From: Rhizobium sp. ICMP 5592
GTDB lineage: Bacteria > Pseudomonadota > Alphaproteobacteria > Rhizobiales > Rhizobiaceae
Assembly (NCBI RefSeq): GCF_009498525.1
Contig: NZ_QSNT01000011.1
Span: forward strand, 1 to 64,000
Reading direction: 5' to 3'
Length of the DNA: 64,000 nt
Position numbers and translations under genes: made by a program. This document shows, one piece after another, positions 52,619-61,518 of the stretch (within the stretch, counting starts at the first letter, position 1; the number at the start of each line of letters is the position of its first letter). Below the pieces are notes generated by a model that saw only the letters and a program-made list of their open reading frames with translations, had not been told where the DNA came from and did no database searches.

Positions 52619-53842
52619 TTATCCGTTGTAGCGCTGGAATACGAGCGTGGCGTTGGTACCGCCGAAACCGAAGGAATTGGAGAGAGCGATGTCGATCTTG
52701 GCGTTATCGATGCGCTTGCGCACGACCGGCACGCCTTCGAATTCCGGGTCGAGTTCGGTGATATGGGCGCTTTCGCCGATGAAGCGCTCCTGCATCATCA
52801 GGATCGAATAGATCGATTCCTGCACGCCGGCAGCGCCGAGCGAATGACCCGTCAGCGACTTGGTCGACTGGATCGGCGGGATCTTGGCTCCGAAAACCTC
52901 GCGGATAGCGCCGATTTCCTTGCTGTCGCCGACCGGCGTCGACGTGCCGTGGGTATTGATGTAGTCGACATCGCCCTTCACGGTGGCGAGCGCCTGGCGC
53001 ATGCAGCGCACCGCGCCCTCACCCGACGGAGCAACCATGTCATAGCCGTCGGAGGTGGCGCCGTAGCCGACGATTTCGGCATAAATCTTGGCGCCGCGCG
53101 CCTTGGCGTGCTCCAGTTCCTCGAGCACCAGCACGCCGGCGCCGCCGGCGATGACGAAGCCGTCACGGCTGGCGTCATAGGCGCGCGAGGCGGTTTCCGG
53201 ATGATCCTCGTTGAACTTGGAGGACATGGCGCCCATGGCGTCGAAGAGGTTCGACATGGTCCAGTCGAGATCCTCATGGCCACCGGCGAACATCACGTCC
53301 TGCTTGCCCCACTGGATCATCTCGGCGGCGTTGCCGATGCAATGCGCCGAGGTCGAGCATGCCGACGAGATGGAATAGTTGACGCCGTAGATCTTGAACC
53401 AGGTGGCGAGCGTCGCCGAGGCCGTCGACGACATTGCCTTCGGCACGGCGAAGGGGCCAACGCGCTTCGGGCTGTTGTTCTTGCGGGTAATGTCGGCAGC
53501 TTCGATCAGGGTGCGCGTCGACGGGCCGCCGGAGCCCATGATGATGCCGGTGCGCTCGTTGGAGATATCGCTCTCTTCGAGGCCGCTGTCAGCGAGCGCC
53601 TGCTTCATGGCGACGTGGTTCCAGGCACCGCCCTGCGACAGGAAGCGCATGGCGCGGCGGTCCACCAGATCGGTCGTGTCGATCTTGGGCGAGCCCCAGA
53701 CCTGGCACTTGAAACCATGCTCGGCGAAATCGTTCGAAAACGAAATGCCCGACTTGGCTTCGCGCAACGACGCCGTAACTTCTTGCGCATCGTTCCCAAT
53801 GGATGAAACGATACCCAGACCCGTGACAACAACCCGTCTCAT
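52619..53842 (-). CDS. fabB: 3-oxoacyl-[ACP] synthase I FabB
   Basis: Condensing enzyme that elongates the unsaturated branch. The 407-residue protein has the active-site Cys162 in SISSACSTSAHCIG and the two histidines His298 (NTHGTSTPVGD) and His333 (SLTGHSLGAAG), so the Cys-His-His triad is intact. It has the size and pattern of FabB rather than FabF. The start is ATG at 53842. It lies 53 bases after the fabA stop and ends four bases before fabI. Confidence 0.93.
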   Translation of the reverse strand: MRRVVVTGLGIVSSIGNDAQEVTASLREAKSGISFSNDFAEHGFKCQVWGSPKIDTTDLVDRRAMRFLSQGGAWNHVAMKQALADSGLEESDISNERTGIIMGSGGPSTRTLIEAADITRKNNSPKRVGPFAVPKAMSSTASATLATWFKIYGVNYSISSACSTSAHCIGNAAEMIQWGKQDVMFAGGHEDLDWTMSNLFDAMGAMSSKFNEDHPETASRAYDASRDGFVIAGGAGVLVLEELEHAKARGAKIYAEIVGYGATSDGYDMVAPSGEGAVRCMRQALATVKGDVDYINTHGTSTPVGDSKEIGAIREVFGAKIPPIQSTKSLTGHSLGAAGVQESIYSILMMQERFIGESAHITELDPEFEGVPVVRKRIDNAKIDIALSNSFGFGGTNATLVFQRYNG

Positions 53843-53895
53843 GTCGATGACCTTTTCTAAAACGTCTGTCTTTGTGGAGGCGGCAAGGCCGCAGT

Positions 53896-54411
53896 TCAGG
53901 CAGCCTTGTCCTTTGACAGGCCGACGCGGAGGTCCGATGCCTGATAAATAACTTCGCCGTCGGCCTTCAAGTAACCGTCGGCGGTGCCGAGGACGAGGCG
54001 GCCGCGCATGACGCGCTTAAAGTCGATGCCGTATTCGAGGAGCTTCGTGTCCGGACGAACCATGCCCTTGAACTTCACTTCGCCGGTGGACAGCGCCATG
54101 CCGCGGCCAGGCTCGCCGAGCCAGCCAAGGAAGAAGCCGGTCAGCTGCCACATACCATCCAGGCCGAGGCAGCCCGGCATGATCGGATTGCCGGCAAAAT
54201 GGCAGGGGAAGTACCAGTCATCGGGGCGCACATCATATTCGGCGCGTATGTAGCCCTTGTCGAAGGCACCACCGGTTTCGGAGATATCTGTAATGCGATG
54301 GACCATCAGCATCGGTGGCAGGGGAAGCTGCGCATTGCCCGGGCCGAACAATTCGCCGCGACCGCAGGACAGGATTTCCTCATAGTTGAAGCTGGATTGT
54401 CTCGTCGTCAT
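53896..54411 (-). CDS. fabA: Bifunctional 3-hydroxydecanoyl-ACP dehydratase/isomerase FabA
   Basis: Creates the cis double bond at C10 for unsaturated fatty acids. The 171-residue protein has the catalytic His71 (CHFAGNPIMPG) and Asp85 (CLGLDGMWQL). The ATG at 54411 gives MTTRQSSFNYEE and is preferred to an upstream in-frame ATG at 54432 that adds seven residues. It is the first gene of the operon and is divergent from irr, with a 295-base region between them that likely contains both promoters. Confidence 0.95.
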   Translation of the reverse strand: MTTRQSSFNYEEILSCGRGELFGPGNAQLPLPPMLMVHRITDISETGGAFDKGYIRAEYDVRPDDWYFPCHFAGNPIMPGCLGLDGMWQLTGFFLGWLGEPGRGMALSTGEVKFKGMVRPDTKLLEYGIDFKRVMRGRLVLGTADGYLKADGEVIYQASDLRVGLSKDKAA

Positions 54412-54706
54412 AAAAATTCCGTTCCCCCGCATGGATGCCGTGGATGTGAAGCTTTAGTGCAAGATCGAGGGAAAATGAAGCGTAAGCATGACACGCTCAT
54501 TTCGCCGCCCGATGGACGCACTTCGCTATATGTGGTCGTCGCATACAGGAACGCTAGGGCTGCTGCCAGTGGCAAATGCGGCATTTGCCCTATTTTTCCG
54601 GCGATTGACAGCCTTCCCACCCCATCGAAACTATTGAAAGCAATCCGTGCAAAAGTTATATGGCTTAATCAAGAATTACAGAGATCAGGAATCCGGAGCT
54701 CCCTGA
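54412..54706. promoter_or_regulatory. fabA-irr divergent promoter region
   Basis: About 295 bases between two divergent start codons. It is AT-rich near 54640-54690 compared with the coding DNA around it. I did not find a convincing ICE-type Irr box (TTTAGAA...TTCTAAA) or a clear FadR-like site. Confidence 0.45.
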
Positions 54707-55126
54707 ATGGCGGAAGAAGCCGAAATCGCGATCGAAACCAGGCTGCGCAGCGCCGGCCTGAGGCCGACCCGACAGCGCATTGCGCTCGGCGATCTTCTTT
54801 TTGCCAAGGGCGACCGCCATCTGACCGTCGAGGAGCTGCACGAGGAAGCCGTCACCGCCGGCGTTCCGGTCTCGCTTGCCACCGTCTACAATACGCTGCA
54901 TCAGTTCACCGAGGCTGGCCTTATCCGCGTGCTGGCCGTCGAAAGCGCCAAGACCTATTTCGACACCAACGTCTCCGACCACCACCACTTCTTCGTCGAA
55001 GGCCACAATGAAGTGCTGGATATTCCGATCAGCAATCTGACGATCGCGAACCTGCCGGAGCCGCCGGTGGGCATGGAAATCGCCCATGTCGACGTCGTCA
55101 TCCGCCTGCGCCGCAAGCAGCGGTAA
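54707..55126 (+). CDS. irr: Iron response regulator Irr (Fur family)
   Basis: Fur-superfamily repressor/activator that is stable under iron limitation and controls haem and iron genes in rhizobia. The 139-residue protein has the winged-helix region (TRQRIALGDLLFAKGDRHLTVEELHEEA, SLATVYNTLHQFTEAGLI) and the HHH at 92-94 in SDHHHFF, which matches the haem-binding site of Irr and distinguishes it from ferric Fur. The N-terminal haem-regulatory motif with GCPW known in Bradyrhizobium is missing, as expected for rhizobial Irr. Placement next to fabA supports the call. Confidence 0.9.
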   Translation: MAEEAEIAIETRLRSAGLRPTRQRIALGDLLFAKGDRHLTVEELHEEAVTAGVPVSLATVYNTLHQFTEAGLIRVLAVESAKTYFDTNVSDHHHFFVEGHNEVLDIPISNLTIANLPEPPVGMEIAHVDVVIRLRRKQR

Positions 55127-55140
55127 GCCACAAGCCTAGC

Positions 55141-55776
55141 TCACATCACATCGTCGGGATGCCGGCCGGGCCTATGATGATAGGTCGGGAAGGTCCAGCC
55201 GAACCAAAGCGCGCCGCCGCGCACGGCAAAGGCGGCGGCAACGCCGAGCCCTGCCGAGGCATAGAGCGGCATCATCGTCGCGTTGGCGGCGGTGAAGACG
55301 CCGGCGCCGACGAGGGCGGCGGTCACGTAGATTTCCGGCCGCAACAGCACCGAGGGCTCGTTTGCGAGCAGATCGCGCAGGATGCCACCGAAGGTCGCCG
55401 TCAGCGCGCCGGTGACGATGGCAACCGTCGGCGAACCCGTCGCCGCCATGCCCTTGGCAGCACCCATGACGCAATAGGCCGACAGGCCCACCGCATCGAG
55501 CCAGATCAGCAGCCGATATCGCGATTCGAACAGGTGTGCGGTGAAGAAGACCAGCACGCCGACCAAAGCGCAGATGATGATATAGGTCGGGTTCAGCACC
55601 CAGAAGACCGGCACACGGCCGAGAATAATATCCCGAAGCGTGCCACCGCCGGTGCCGGTGACCGCCGCAAAGAACAGGAAACCGATCAGGTCCAACTGCT
55701 TGCGCGAAGCCGCGAGCGCCCCGGTGGCGGCGAAAAGCGCGACGCCGGCATAGTCGAGAAACGAAAGAAGCGACAT
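55141..55776 (-). CDS. TRIC/UPF0126 cation channel family protein (YicG-like)
   Basis: The 211-residue protein has about seven membrane helices in two repeats, each with the TRIC signature: GTGGGTLRDIILG and TFGGILRDLLANE, which line the ion path. Such bacterial TRIC proteins pass K+ or other monovalent cations. It ends with a His-rich tail (TYHHRPGRHPDD). The ATG at 55776 has GGAG upstream. It is convergent with irr (14-base gap). Confidence 0.88.
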   Translation of the reverse strand: MSLLSFLDYAGVALFAATGALAASRKQLDLIGFLFFAAVTGTGGGTLRDIILGRVPVFWVLNPTYIIICALVGVLVFFTAHLFESRYRLLIWLDAVGLSAYCVMGAAKGMAATGSPTVAIVTGALTATFGGILRDLLANEPSVLLRPEIYVTAALVGAGVFTAANATMMPLYASAGLGVAAAFAVRGGALWFGWTFPTYHHRPGRHPDDVM

Positions 55777-55918
55777 CGGGAACTCCAACAGAATGCCGGC
55801 AGCGATTTTGGCGGAGTGAATCACGGTGGCAAGGGCCGCGCAAGCAGGCAGGTGTAAAGATGCCGAAGCGGACGCGGCAACCCCAGCGGTCGTGCCGCGC
55901 TTTGGAGAGGAAACCCCG

Positions 55919-56395
55919 TTGAAATTCCTGCTGATCGTGATCCTCAATCTCGTCGCGTTCGTTATCCTGCCCGTCTCGGCGCAAGCGCAGCAAACGCTGC
56001 TGCAGGACCCGGTGGCCTATGAGAGGGATCACTTCACCAAGCGCTGCGAGGGCCAGGCAAGCTTCGGCGACGGCTTTGCCACCGAACGGGATTTCAACAA
56101 CGATAGACTGATGGACATCGTCGTCAACGAGGGCGAGATCACCTGCAAGGGCGAAAAAGGCCCCGACTGCACCGACGAGGGCTGCCCCTATAATTTCTAC
56201 GTCCATGTCGTCGAGGGCGGCTACATCCTCGTCGCGACGGCGCGGATCTACGGCTATGATTTCATCCAGCGCTTCGGCAACATGGTGCTGGTCATGAAGA
56301 TGCATCCGCGTTTCTGCGACCGTACCGACGGCGACCCCTGCGAGATCACCGTCCGCGTCCGCGGCGTCAAGTTCGTCACTATCTCGAAAAAGTAG
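55919..56395 (+). CDS. Secreted six-cysteine protein
   Basis: I do not recognise a family. The 158-residue protein starts with a signal peptide (about 1-23; ends SAQAQ). The mature part has six cysteines (KRCEG, ITCKG, DCTD, GCPY, FCDR, PCEI), enough for three disulfides, and an Asp/Asn-rich stretch, DFNNDRLMDIVVNEG, that resembles a calcium-binding FG-GAP/EF-hand-like loop. The start is TTG at 55919, supported by GGAGAGG eight bases upstream. It is divergent from the TRIC-like gene. Confidence 0.7.
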   Translation: MKFLLIVILNLVAFVILPVSAQAQQTLLQDPVAYERDHFTKRCEGQASFGDGFATERDFNNDRLMDIVVNEGEITCKGEKGPDCTDEGCPYNFYVHVVEGGYILVATARIYGYDFIQRFGNMVLVMKMHPRFCDRTDGDPCEITVRVRGVKFVTISKK

Positions 56396-56472
56396 CGGCT
56401 ACGGCATAGGCACGTAGTTATGAGTAAAATCGTAACTACAGTCTGATGCGTCGTTACGGCGCAGACACGTCG

Positions 56473-57264
56473 TTACGGTGCTGGATAAAAGGCCGAGGTA
56501 CGGCCGACGGCATAGTAGCCGACGAGGCCAATCCATTCGCGCACGCCGGTCGAAAGCAGCTGCGCATTCAGCGACGGCTGGGTGAAATCGAGGCCGAGCG
56601 TCTCCTTGCCGGTGCTGCGGTAATCCACGGGCCAGGGCACGACATCGATGCCCTGCTTGCGGAAGATGCCCATGGAGCGCGGCATGTGGAAGCCGGAGGT
56701 GATCAGCAGGCAGTTCGACAGGCCGTTCTGCGTCAGCAGCTCCTTGGTGTTGACGGCATTCTCGAAGGTGGTGCGCGAGGTCTTGTCCTCGACCAGGCGG
56801 TCCTTGCCAATGCCGAGCGCCGTGAAGAAGCGCTCAGAGATGACGGCATCGCCCTCGTAGTCGCCGCCGATCGAGCCGTCGCCGCCGGACACGACGATGC
56901 GCGCCTGCGGGTATTTCTGCGCCAACCGCAGGGCCTCGACCAGGCGGTCGCCGGCCGAATCGAGCTCATAGCCGCCGCGCACCGTCGTCACCTGGTTCTG
57001 CGTGGCGCCACCGAGGACAATCATGCACTTCAGATCCGCCGGATCGGCCGCGACATGCGGAAAGCGCTCCTCCAGCCCCTGGACGACATAAGCGCCGGCC
57101 GTCGTATAAAGCGCTACAAACAGGATGAGGACCGAGAGCAGCGACGAGGTGAGAACGAGCCCGCGACGGCGGAGAAGCGCACCGAGGAAAGCCAGCAGGC
57201 CGAAGAGAAAAGCCAGGGACAGCGGCTGACCAAAAATCCAGACAAGTTTGGAAAAAACGAACAA
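56473..57264 (-). CDS. YdcF/ElyC-family (DUF218) membrane protein
   Basis: The 263-residue protein has two N-terminal transmembrane helices (about 12-28 and 36-58) followed by a DUF218 domain: MIVLGGATQNQ, VSGGDGS and TTFENAVNTKELL, then LLITSGFHMPRS. In E. coli, ElyC is linked to peptidoglycan and enterobacterial common antigen balance; here the role is only likely to concern the envelope. It stands alone between a secreted protein gene and the DUF1275 gene. Confidence 0.85.
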   Translation of the reverse strand: MFVFSKLVWIFGQPLSLAFLFGLLAFLGALLRRRGLVLTSSLLSVLILFVALYTTAGAYVVQGLEERFPHVAADPADLKCMIVLGGATQNQVTTVRGGYELDSAGDRLVEALRLAQKYPQARIVVSGGDGSIGGDYEGDAVISERFFTALGIGKDRLVEDKTSRTTFENAVNTKELLTQNGLSNCLLITSGFHMPRSMGIFRKQGIDVVPWPVDYRSTGKETLGLDFTQPSLNAQLLSTGVREWIGLVGYYAVGRTSAFYPAP

Positions 57265-57359
57265 GAGGTATCCTCGCGCTTGTCGAGCAGAAGCTCCAAT
57301 GGGCGTTGGCGGAAAACGATTCGTCTTTTCCTAGCAGATTTTTGTGCACTGCAATGTGG

Positions 57360-58082
57360 CTATTTCGATCTCTTCGCCATCGACGCCGCCACCATCAGGC
57401 GCTGATTGAACCGGCGTTGCAGCGGCCGCGGGATGAAAAGCGTTGTGAATGCAAGGGCAAGCGCGATCATCGACACCAGCCAGAGCGCATGCGAGCCGAA
57501 GGCGCGGGCCAGAAGCGCGCCGAGGACGGCGCCGATGATCATGCCGCTCCAGGGCACGATCTGCACCGTCCAGAGGAAATCGCGGTCGCCAAGGATAAAG
57601 CGGCCGATCCCGCGCCCGAAGCGCGACAGCGCGCCGGTGACATAGGTGAGCCCGATCGGCAGGCCCTCGATGTGCTCGACAGTGGCATTAACCATGCCCA
57701 TCGCCAGCACGACCAGATAGAACTGCACGAGGACGAGCGACGGCGTCTCGAAGCCCGCTGCCAGCGCGAGAAGAATGCTGACGCAGGCCAGCACGACAAA
57801 GGCCCGCCGGTCGGCGGCATGGGCAACGACGATCCCCAGCGCATTGCCGCCGATAAAGGTGACGATCGCGGCGAACAACACCGCCGCATGGCTAAAATCC
57901 CCCGTCCCAACCGCAATCGCCGCCCGCGTCGTATTGCCGGTCATGAAGGACACGAAGTTCCCGGTCAGCATCAACCCCACCGCATCGGTCATCCCAGCGA
58001 TAAAGGAAATCGAGGCAACGAGAAGAAACCCCGTCACCGTACGACGGGTCTTGATGAGGCGACGGCGGCGCTGTCTGGTCAT
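57360..58082 (-). CDS. DUF1275 (YoaK-like) membrane protein
   Basis: The 240-residue protein has about six membrane helices and the DUF1275 pattern FIAGMTDAVGLMLTGNFVSFMTGNTTRAAIA near the start. Function is unknown. The start ATG at 58082 fits the family better than the upstream ATG. The plus-strand DNA upstream of it is unusually G-rich. Confidence 0.85.
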   Translation of the reverse strand: MTRQRRRRLIKTRRTVTGFLLVASISFIAGMTDAVGLMLTGNFVSFMTGNTTRAAIAVGTGDFSHAAVLFAAIVTFIGGNALGIVVAHAADRRAFVVLACVSILLALAAGFETPSLVLVQFYLVVLAMGMVNATVEHIEGLPIGLTYVTGALSRFGRGIGRFILGDRDFLWTVQIVPWSGMIIGAVLGALLARAFGSHALWLVSMIALALAFTTLFIPRPLQRRFNQRLMVAASMAKRSK

Positions 58083-58188
58083 GGTCGAATCGGGGTGGGT
58101 TGGTGGTGAGGAGGAGGCTAGCACAGAGTGGGTGGGATGCGGAGGGGGTGATCGGGGCGGGTGTGCGGATGGTGGATTGGGTACGAAG

Positions 58189-58428
58189 CTACAGCCTCTT
58201 CTTCGCGAAGGCCCGCCCTGAGCCGGATTTCAGATATTTCTCGAATGCGAAGGCCTGGGCTTCATCGGAAAAAGCGATGTAGGTCTTGAGCGACCATGGA
58301 GCATATTTTGAGGTATGCGGGGCCTCCTTGGCATTATGCTTTGCCAAGCGAACTTTCAGATCGCCCGTCACCCCGACGTAGTTATAGTCAGGGAGCTCTG
58401 CGCTCGTGAGAATGTAGACATACGTCAT
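58189..58428 (-). CDS. GIY-YIG domain protein
   Basis: Small nuclease-fold protein of 79 residues: MTYVYILTSAEL starts the motif and NYVGVTGDLKVRLAKHN continues it, with a Glu in AFAFEKYLKSGSGRAFAKKRL as the family's catalytic acid. It belongs to the COG2827-like group (YhbQ-like), which is small and of unknown in vivo role. The ATG at 58428 gives the family start; an upstream in-frame ATG at 58476 is less likely. The ribosome site is weak. Confidence 0.8.
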   Translation of the reverse strand: MTYVYILTSAELPDYNYVGVTGDLKVRLAKHNAKEAPHTSKYAPWSLKTYIAFSDEAQAFAFEKYLKSGSGRAFAKKRL

Positions 58429-58548
58429 GCTGAGGCATGATAGTGCGCCAGAGTAAGCACGCAACCATAGATACATTCATAAAATGAGAAAAGAGTTCAA
58501 GCCGAGTGAAAAAAGCCCGCTTACGTTGCTTTGCAACTTCAGCGCGGC

Positions 58549-58623
58549 AGCCTTCGCTGCTTTCTCGCCTTCAGCCCATCAAGCCCTCCGGGCTTGCCGA
58601 GCCGAAGCTCGCAGAGCGAAGGC

Positions 58624-58624
<1 letters not shown>
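58549..58624 (-). other. Branched inverted-repeat structure at the 3' end of tRNA-Ala
   Basis: Outer arms AGCCTTCGCT and AGCGAAGGCT (58549-58558 and 58615-58624) form a 10-bp stem, enclosing AAGCCC-TCC-GGGCTT (58581-58595) and CGAGC-CGAA-GCTCG (58598-58611). This gives a three-way-junction-like fold that would be transcribed right behind the tRNA. It might be a processing element or a dispersed palindromic repeat. Confidence 0.6.
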
Positions 58625-58699
<75 letters not shown>

Positions 58700-58852
58700 A
58701 TCAAGATGGTGCCGGTTGAACCGGCCCTGGGTCCCTTCGAAGCGTTTCGCCCGTCGGGGTGGCGGCTTATTACTTCTGGTTTTTACAGATAGCAAGCCGA
58801 AATTTTCGGCCCGGAAAACTTTTCTTGTTTTACCGGGCCGACTGTCCGCAAA

Positions 58853-59233
58853 TCAAACGTCGTCGTCGTCGCCGGTTACGCCGATGATGTCGCTCATGTC
58901 GTCGTCATCTTCGTCTTCGTCGGCTTCAAGGAAGGTGTCGTCATCATCGTCACCGATTTCGACATCGTCATCACCGATATCCGGGATCTCGTCGCCGGCA
59001 GCCGCCTCATCGGCGTCCTCCAGCGAGACCAGCTCGACTTCCGTGTTTTCGGTATCGACTTCAGCCACTTCCTCTTCTTCCGGAACCTCCTTGGCAGCGG
59101 AGGTTTCCTCGAAGTAGGACAGGGGCCAGGACTTGCCGGTATAGGGCGAGACGACCGGGTCCCGGTTCAGGTCATAGAATTTCTTGCCGTTGTCCGGATC
59201 GGTACGTTTTGTTCCAAGTTCCGCTTTCGCCAC
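58853..59233 (-). CDS. FYDLN acidic-domain protein (TIGR02300 family)
   Basis: The 126-residue protein starts with AKAELGTKRTDPDNGKKFYDLN, the FYDLN motif of this alphaproteobacterial family, followed by a strongly acidic Asp/Glu tail (GDDDVEIGDDDDD and similar). Function is unknown; the tail suggests a chaperone-like or nucleic-acid-mimic role. The start is GTG at 59233, supported by GAGG eight bases upstream and by the family start; the ATG at 59272 would add 13 residues not seen in the family. Confidence 0.85.
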   Translation of the reverse strand: MAKAELGTKRTDPDNGKKFYDLNRDPVVSPYTGKSWPLSYFEETSAAKEVPEEEEVAEVDTENTEVELVSLEDADEAAAGDEIPDIGDDDVEIGDDDDDTFLEADEDEDDDDMSDIIGVTGDDDDV

Positions 59234-59505
59234 TGTCAAAGCCTCATGAATGGCCGAATCAATATTCGGCAAGCCGGGAAAGCCGGCCTTTTAAGGGAAA
59301 TTATCAGCCGGTCCCCTTAATCGTTACCGCTGCCCCTGTCAAAGCCAAACTTTATATACGGTAAGAAGGGTTTTCCCCGCATACCGGGATGACCCGGCAA
59401 CATCTCTGTGATATCGAGCCCGCGTGAACCGCAGGGCAGCTGGCGCAACCGGACCGAAGTCAGCGATAATGCGGCGTAAATAACGGCATCGCAAAGGAAT
59501 TGCCC

Positions 59506-60870
59506 ATGCCGCACGACACTCATTCACGGCCCGCGACAGCGCGCCGCTCGACCAATCTTTCCGGCACCATCCGCGTTCCCGGCGACAAATCCATTTCGCA
59601 CCGCGCCTTCATGTTCGGGGGGCTGGCCTCCGGCGAGACCCGCATCAGTGGCCTGCTCGAGGGCGAGGATGTGCTCAACACTGGCAAGGCCATGCAGGCC
59701 ATGGGCGCCAAAATCGAGAAGATTGACGGCGAATGGATCATCAAGGGTGTCGGCAACGGCGCGTTGCTCGCCCCTGAGACTCCCCTCGACTTCGGCAATG
59801 CAGGCACCGGCAGCCGCCTGACCATGGGCCTTGTCGGCGTCTATCATTTCGAATCCACCTTCATCGGCGATGCCTCGCTCTCCAAGCGGCCGATGGGCCG
59901 CATCCTCGATCCGCTTCGGCAGATGGGTGTGCAGGTCAAATCGAGTGACGGCGACCGGCTGCCGGTGACGCTGCATGGGCCGGAGACCGCCAATCCGATC
60001 ACCTACCGCGTGCCGATGGCCTCCGCGCAGGTGAAATCCGCCGTGCTGCTCGCCGGTCTCAATGCGCCTGGCACTACCACCGTCATCGAGCCGGTCATGA
60101 CCCGCGACCATACGGAAAAGATGCTGGCCGGCTTCGGCGCCGAACTTTCGGTCGAGACCGGTCGCGATGGCGTTCGCACCATCCGCCTTCTGGGTCAGGG
60201 CAAGCTTTCCGGTCAGACGATCGACGTTCCGGGCGATCCCTCCTCGACCGCCTTTCCGCTGGTCGCGGCACTGATCGTCCCCGGCTCCGACATCATCATC
60301 AGCAACGTACTAATGAACCCGACCCGCACCGGCCTGATCCTGACGCTGCAGGATATGGGCGCCAATATCGAAGTGCTCGACAAGCGCCTTGCCGGCGGCG
60401 AGGATGTCGCGGACCTGCGCGTGCGGTCCTCGGCGCTCAAGGGCATCACGGTGCCGGCCGAACGGGCGCCGTCGATGATCGACGAATATCCGGTGCTCGC
60501 GGTTGCCGCCGCCTTTGCCGAGGGTACGACGGTCATGCTCGGCCTGGAGGAATTGCGCGTCAAGGAATCCGACCGTCTCTCGGCGGTTGCCGAGGGGCTG
60601 ACGCTCAACGGTGTCGATTGCGCCGAAGGCGAGGCTTCGCTAACTGTGCGGGGCCGGCCGGATGGGAAGGGTCTCGGCAATGCCGGAGGCGAGGTCAAGA
60701 CCCATCTCGACCATCGCATTGCGATGAGTTTCCTGGTGATGGGTCTCGCCTCGGAGCATCCGGTCAAGGTCGACGACAGCGCGATGATCGCCACCAGCTT
60801 TCCGGAGTTTTTCGATCTGATGACGGAGCTTGGCGCCGATATGGACGTGGAAGGAAGCATAGCTCAGTGA
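59506..60870 (+). CDS. aroA: 3-phosphoshikimate 1-carboxyvinyltransferase (EPSP synthase), class II
   Basis: Shikimate-pathway enzyme joining shikimate-3-phosphate and PEP, target of glyphosate. The 454-residue protein is of the type II class: PGDKSISHRAFMFGGLASGE, then LDFGNAGTGSRLTMGL and the closing LEELRVKESDRLSAVAEGL. With the start at 59506 it aligns without gaps to the CP4 enzyme, with Gly at residue 100 where CP4 has Ala. The ATG at 59506 follows AAAGGA; a TTG at 59500 is rejected. The stop overlaps the cmk start by GTGA. Confidence 0.95.
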   Translation: MPHDTHSRPATARRSTNLSGTIRVPGDKSISHRAFMFGGLASGETRISGLLEGEDVLNTGKAMQAMGAKIEKIDGEWIIKGVGNGALLAPETPLDFGNAGTGSRLTMGLVGVYHFESTFIGDASLSKRPMGRILDPLRQMGVQVKSSDGDRLPVTLHGPETANPITYRVPMASAQVKSAVLLAGLNAPGTTTVIEPVMTRDHTEKMLAGFGAELSVETGRDGVRTIRLLGQGKLSGQTIDVPGDPSSTAFPLVAALIVPGSDIIISNVLMNPTRTGLILTLQDMGANIEVLDKRLAGGEDVADLRVRSSALKGITVPAERAPSMIDEYPVLAVAAAFAEGTTVMLGLEELRVKESDRLSAVAEGLTLNGVDCAEGEASLTVRGRPDGKGLGNAGGEVKTHLDHRIAMSFLVMGLASEHPVKVDDSAMIATSFPEFFDLMTELGADMDVEGSIAQ

Positions 60871-61511
60871 CGATACCGTTTACGATCGCCATCGACGGGC
60901 CGGCCGCGGCAGGGAAAGGAACCTTGTCGCGCCGGATCGCCGACCAATATGGTTTCCACCATCTCGACACCGGCTTGATCTATCGGGCAACGGCCAAAGC
61001 CTTGCTTGATGCCGGCCTGCCGCTCAACGACGAGGCGATGGCGGAGGCGATGGCGCGCAAGGTCGACCTTGGTGGGCTCGACCGTGCCGTGCTCTCGAAG
61101 CACGAGATCGGCGAGGCGGCGTCGAAGGTCGCCGTCATGCCGGCGGTGCGTCGGGTGCTGGTCGAGGCGCAACGCGCCTTTTCACTGAAGGAGCCCGGCA
61201 CGGTTCTCGACGGGCGCGACATCGGCACCGTCATCCGCCCGGATGCGCCGGTGAAAATCTATGTCACCGCCTCGGCCGAGGTCCGCGCGAAGCGGCGTTA
61301 CGACGAAATTGCCGATGCCGGCGGCAAGGCCGATTATCAGGCGATTTTCGAGGATGTGAAACGCCGCGACGAACGCGATATGGGCCGGGCCGACAGCCCT
61401 TTGCGGCCGGCGGAAGACGCGCACTTGCTTGATACCTCGGAAATGAGTATAGAAGCGGCGTTTCAGGCGGCAAAGTCGATCATTGACGCCGCTCTGAGCC
61501 GAAATGCCTAA
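60867..61511 (+). CDS. cmk: Cytidylate kinase
   Basis: Phosphorylates CMP and dCMP. The 214-residue protein has the P-loop GPAAAGKGT at 10-18 and the CMP-binding region DGRDIGTVIRPDAPVKIYVTA, then RAKRRYDEI and the lid RDERDMGRADSPLRPAEDA. The start is GTG at 60867, overlapping the aroA stop (GTGA). The aroA-cmk-rpsA order is widespread. A terminator follows the stop. Confidence 0.96.
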   Translation: MTIPFTIAIDGPAAAGKGTLSRRIADQYGFHHLDTGLIYRATAKALLDAGLPLNDEAMAEAMARKVDLGGLDRAVLSKHEIGEAASKVAVMPAVRRVLVEAQRAFSLKEPGTVLDGRDIGTVIRPDAPVKIYVTASAEVRAKRRYDEIADAGGKADYQAIFEDVKRRDERDMGRADSPLRPAEDAHLLDTSEMSIEAAFQAAKSIIDAALSRNA

Positions 61512-61518
61512 CATGCGA

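Noticed and set aside
54412..54706. Irr box (ICE motif) search in the fabA-irr region
   Set aside because: I found no TTTAGAA...TTCTAAA-like palindrome, so I do not claim direct Irr control of fabA.
56440..56480. Near-duplicate CGTCGTTACGG units
   Set aside because: Only two short imperfect copies; not enough for a tandem-repeat or regulatory call.
58809..58840. Inverted repeat CGGCCCGG ... CCGGGCCG downstream of the FYDLN gene
   Set aside because: The loop is 18 bases and no T-run follows on either strand, so I do not call it a terminator.
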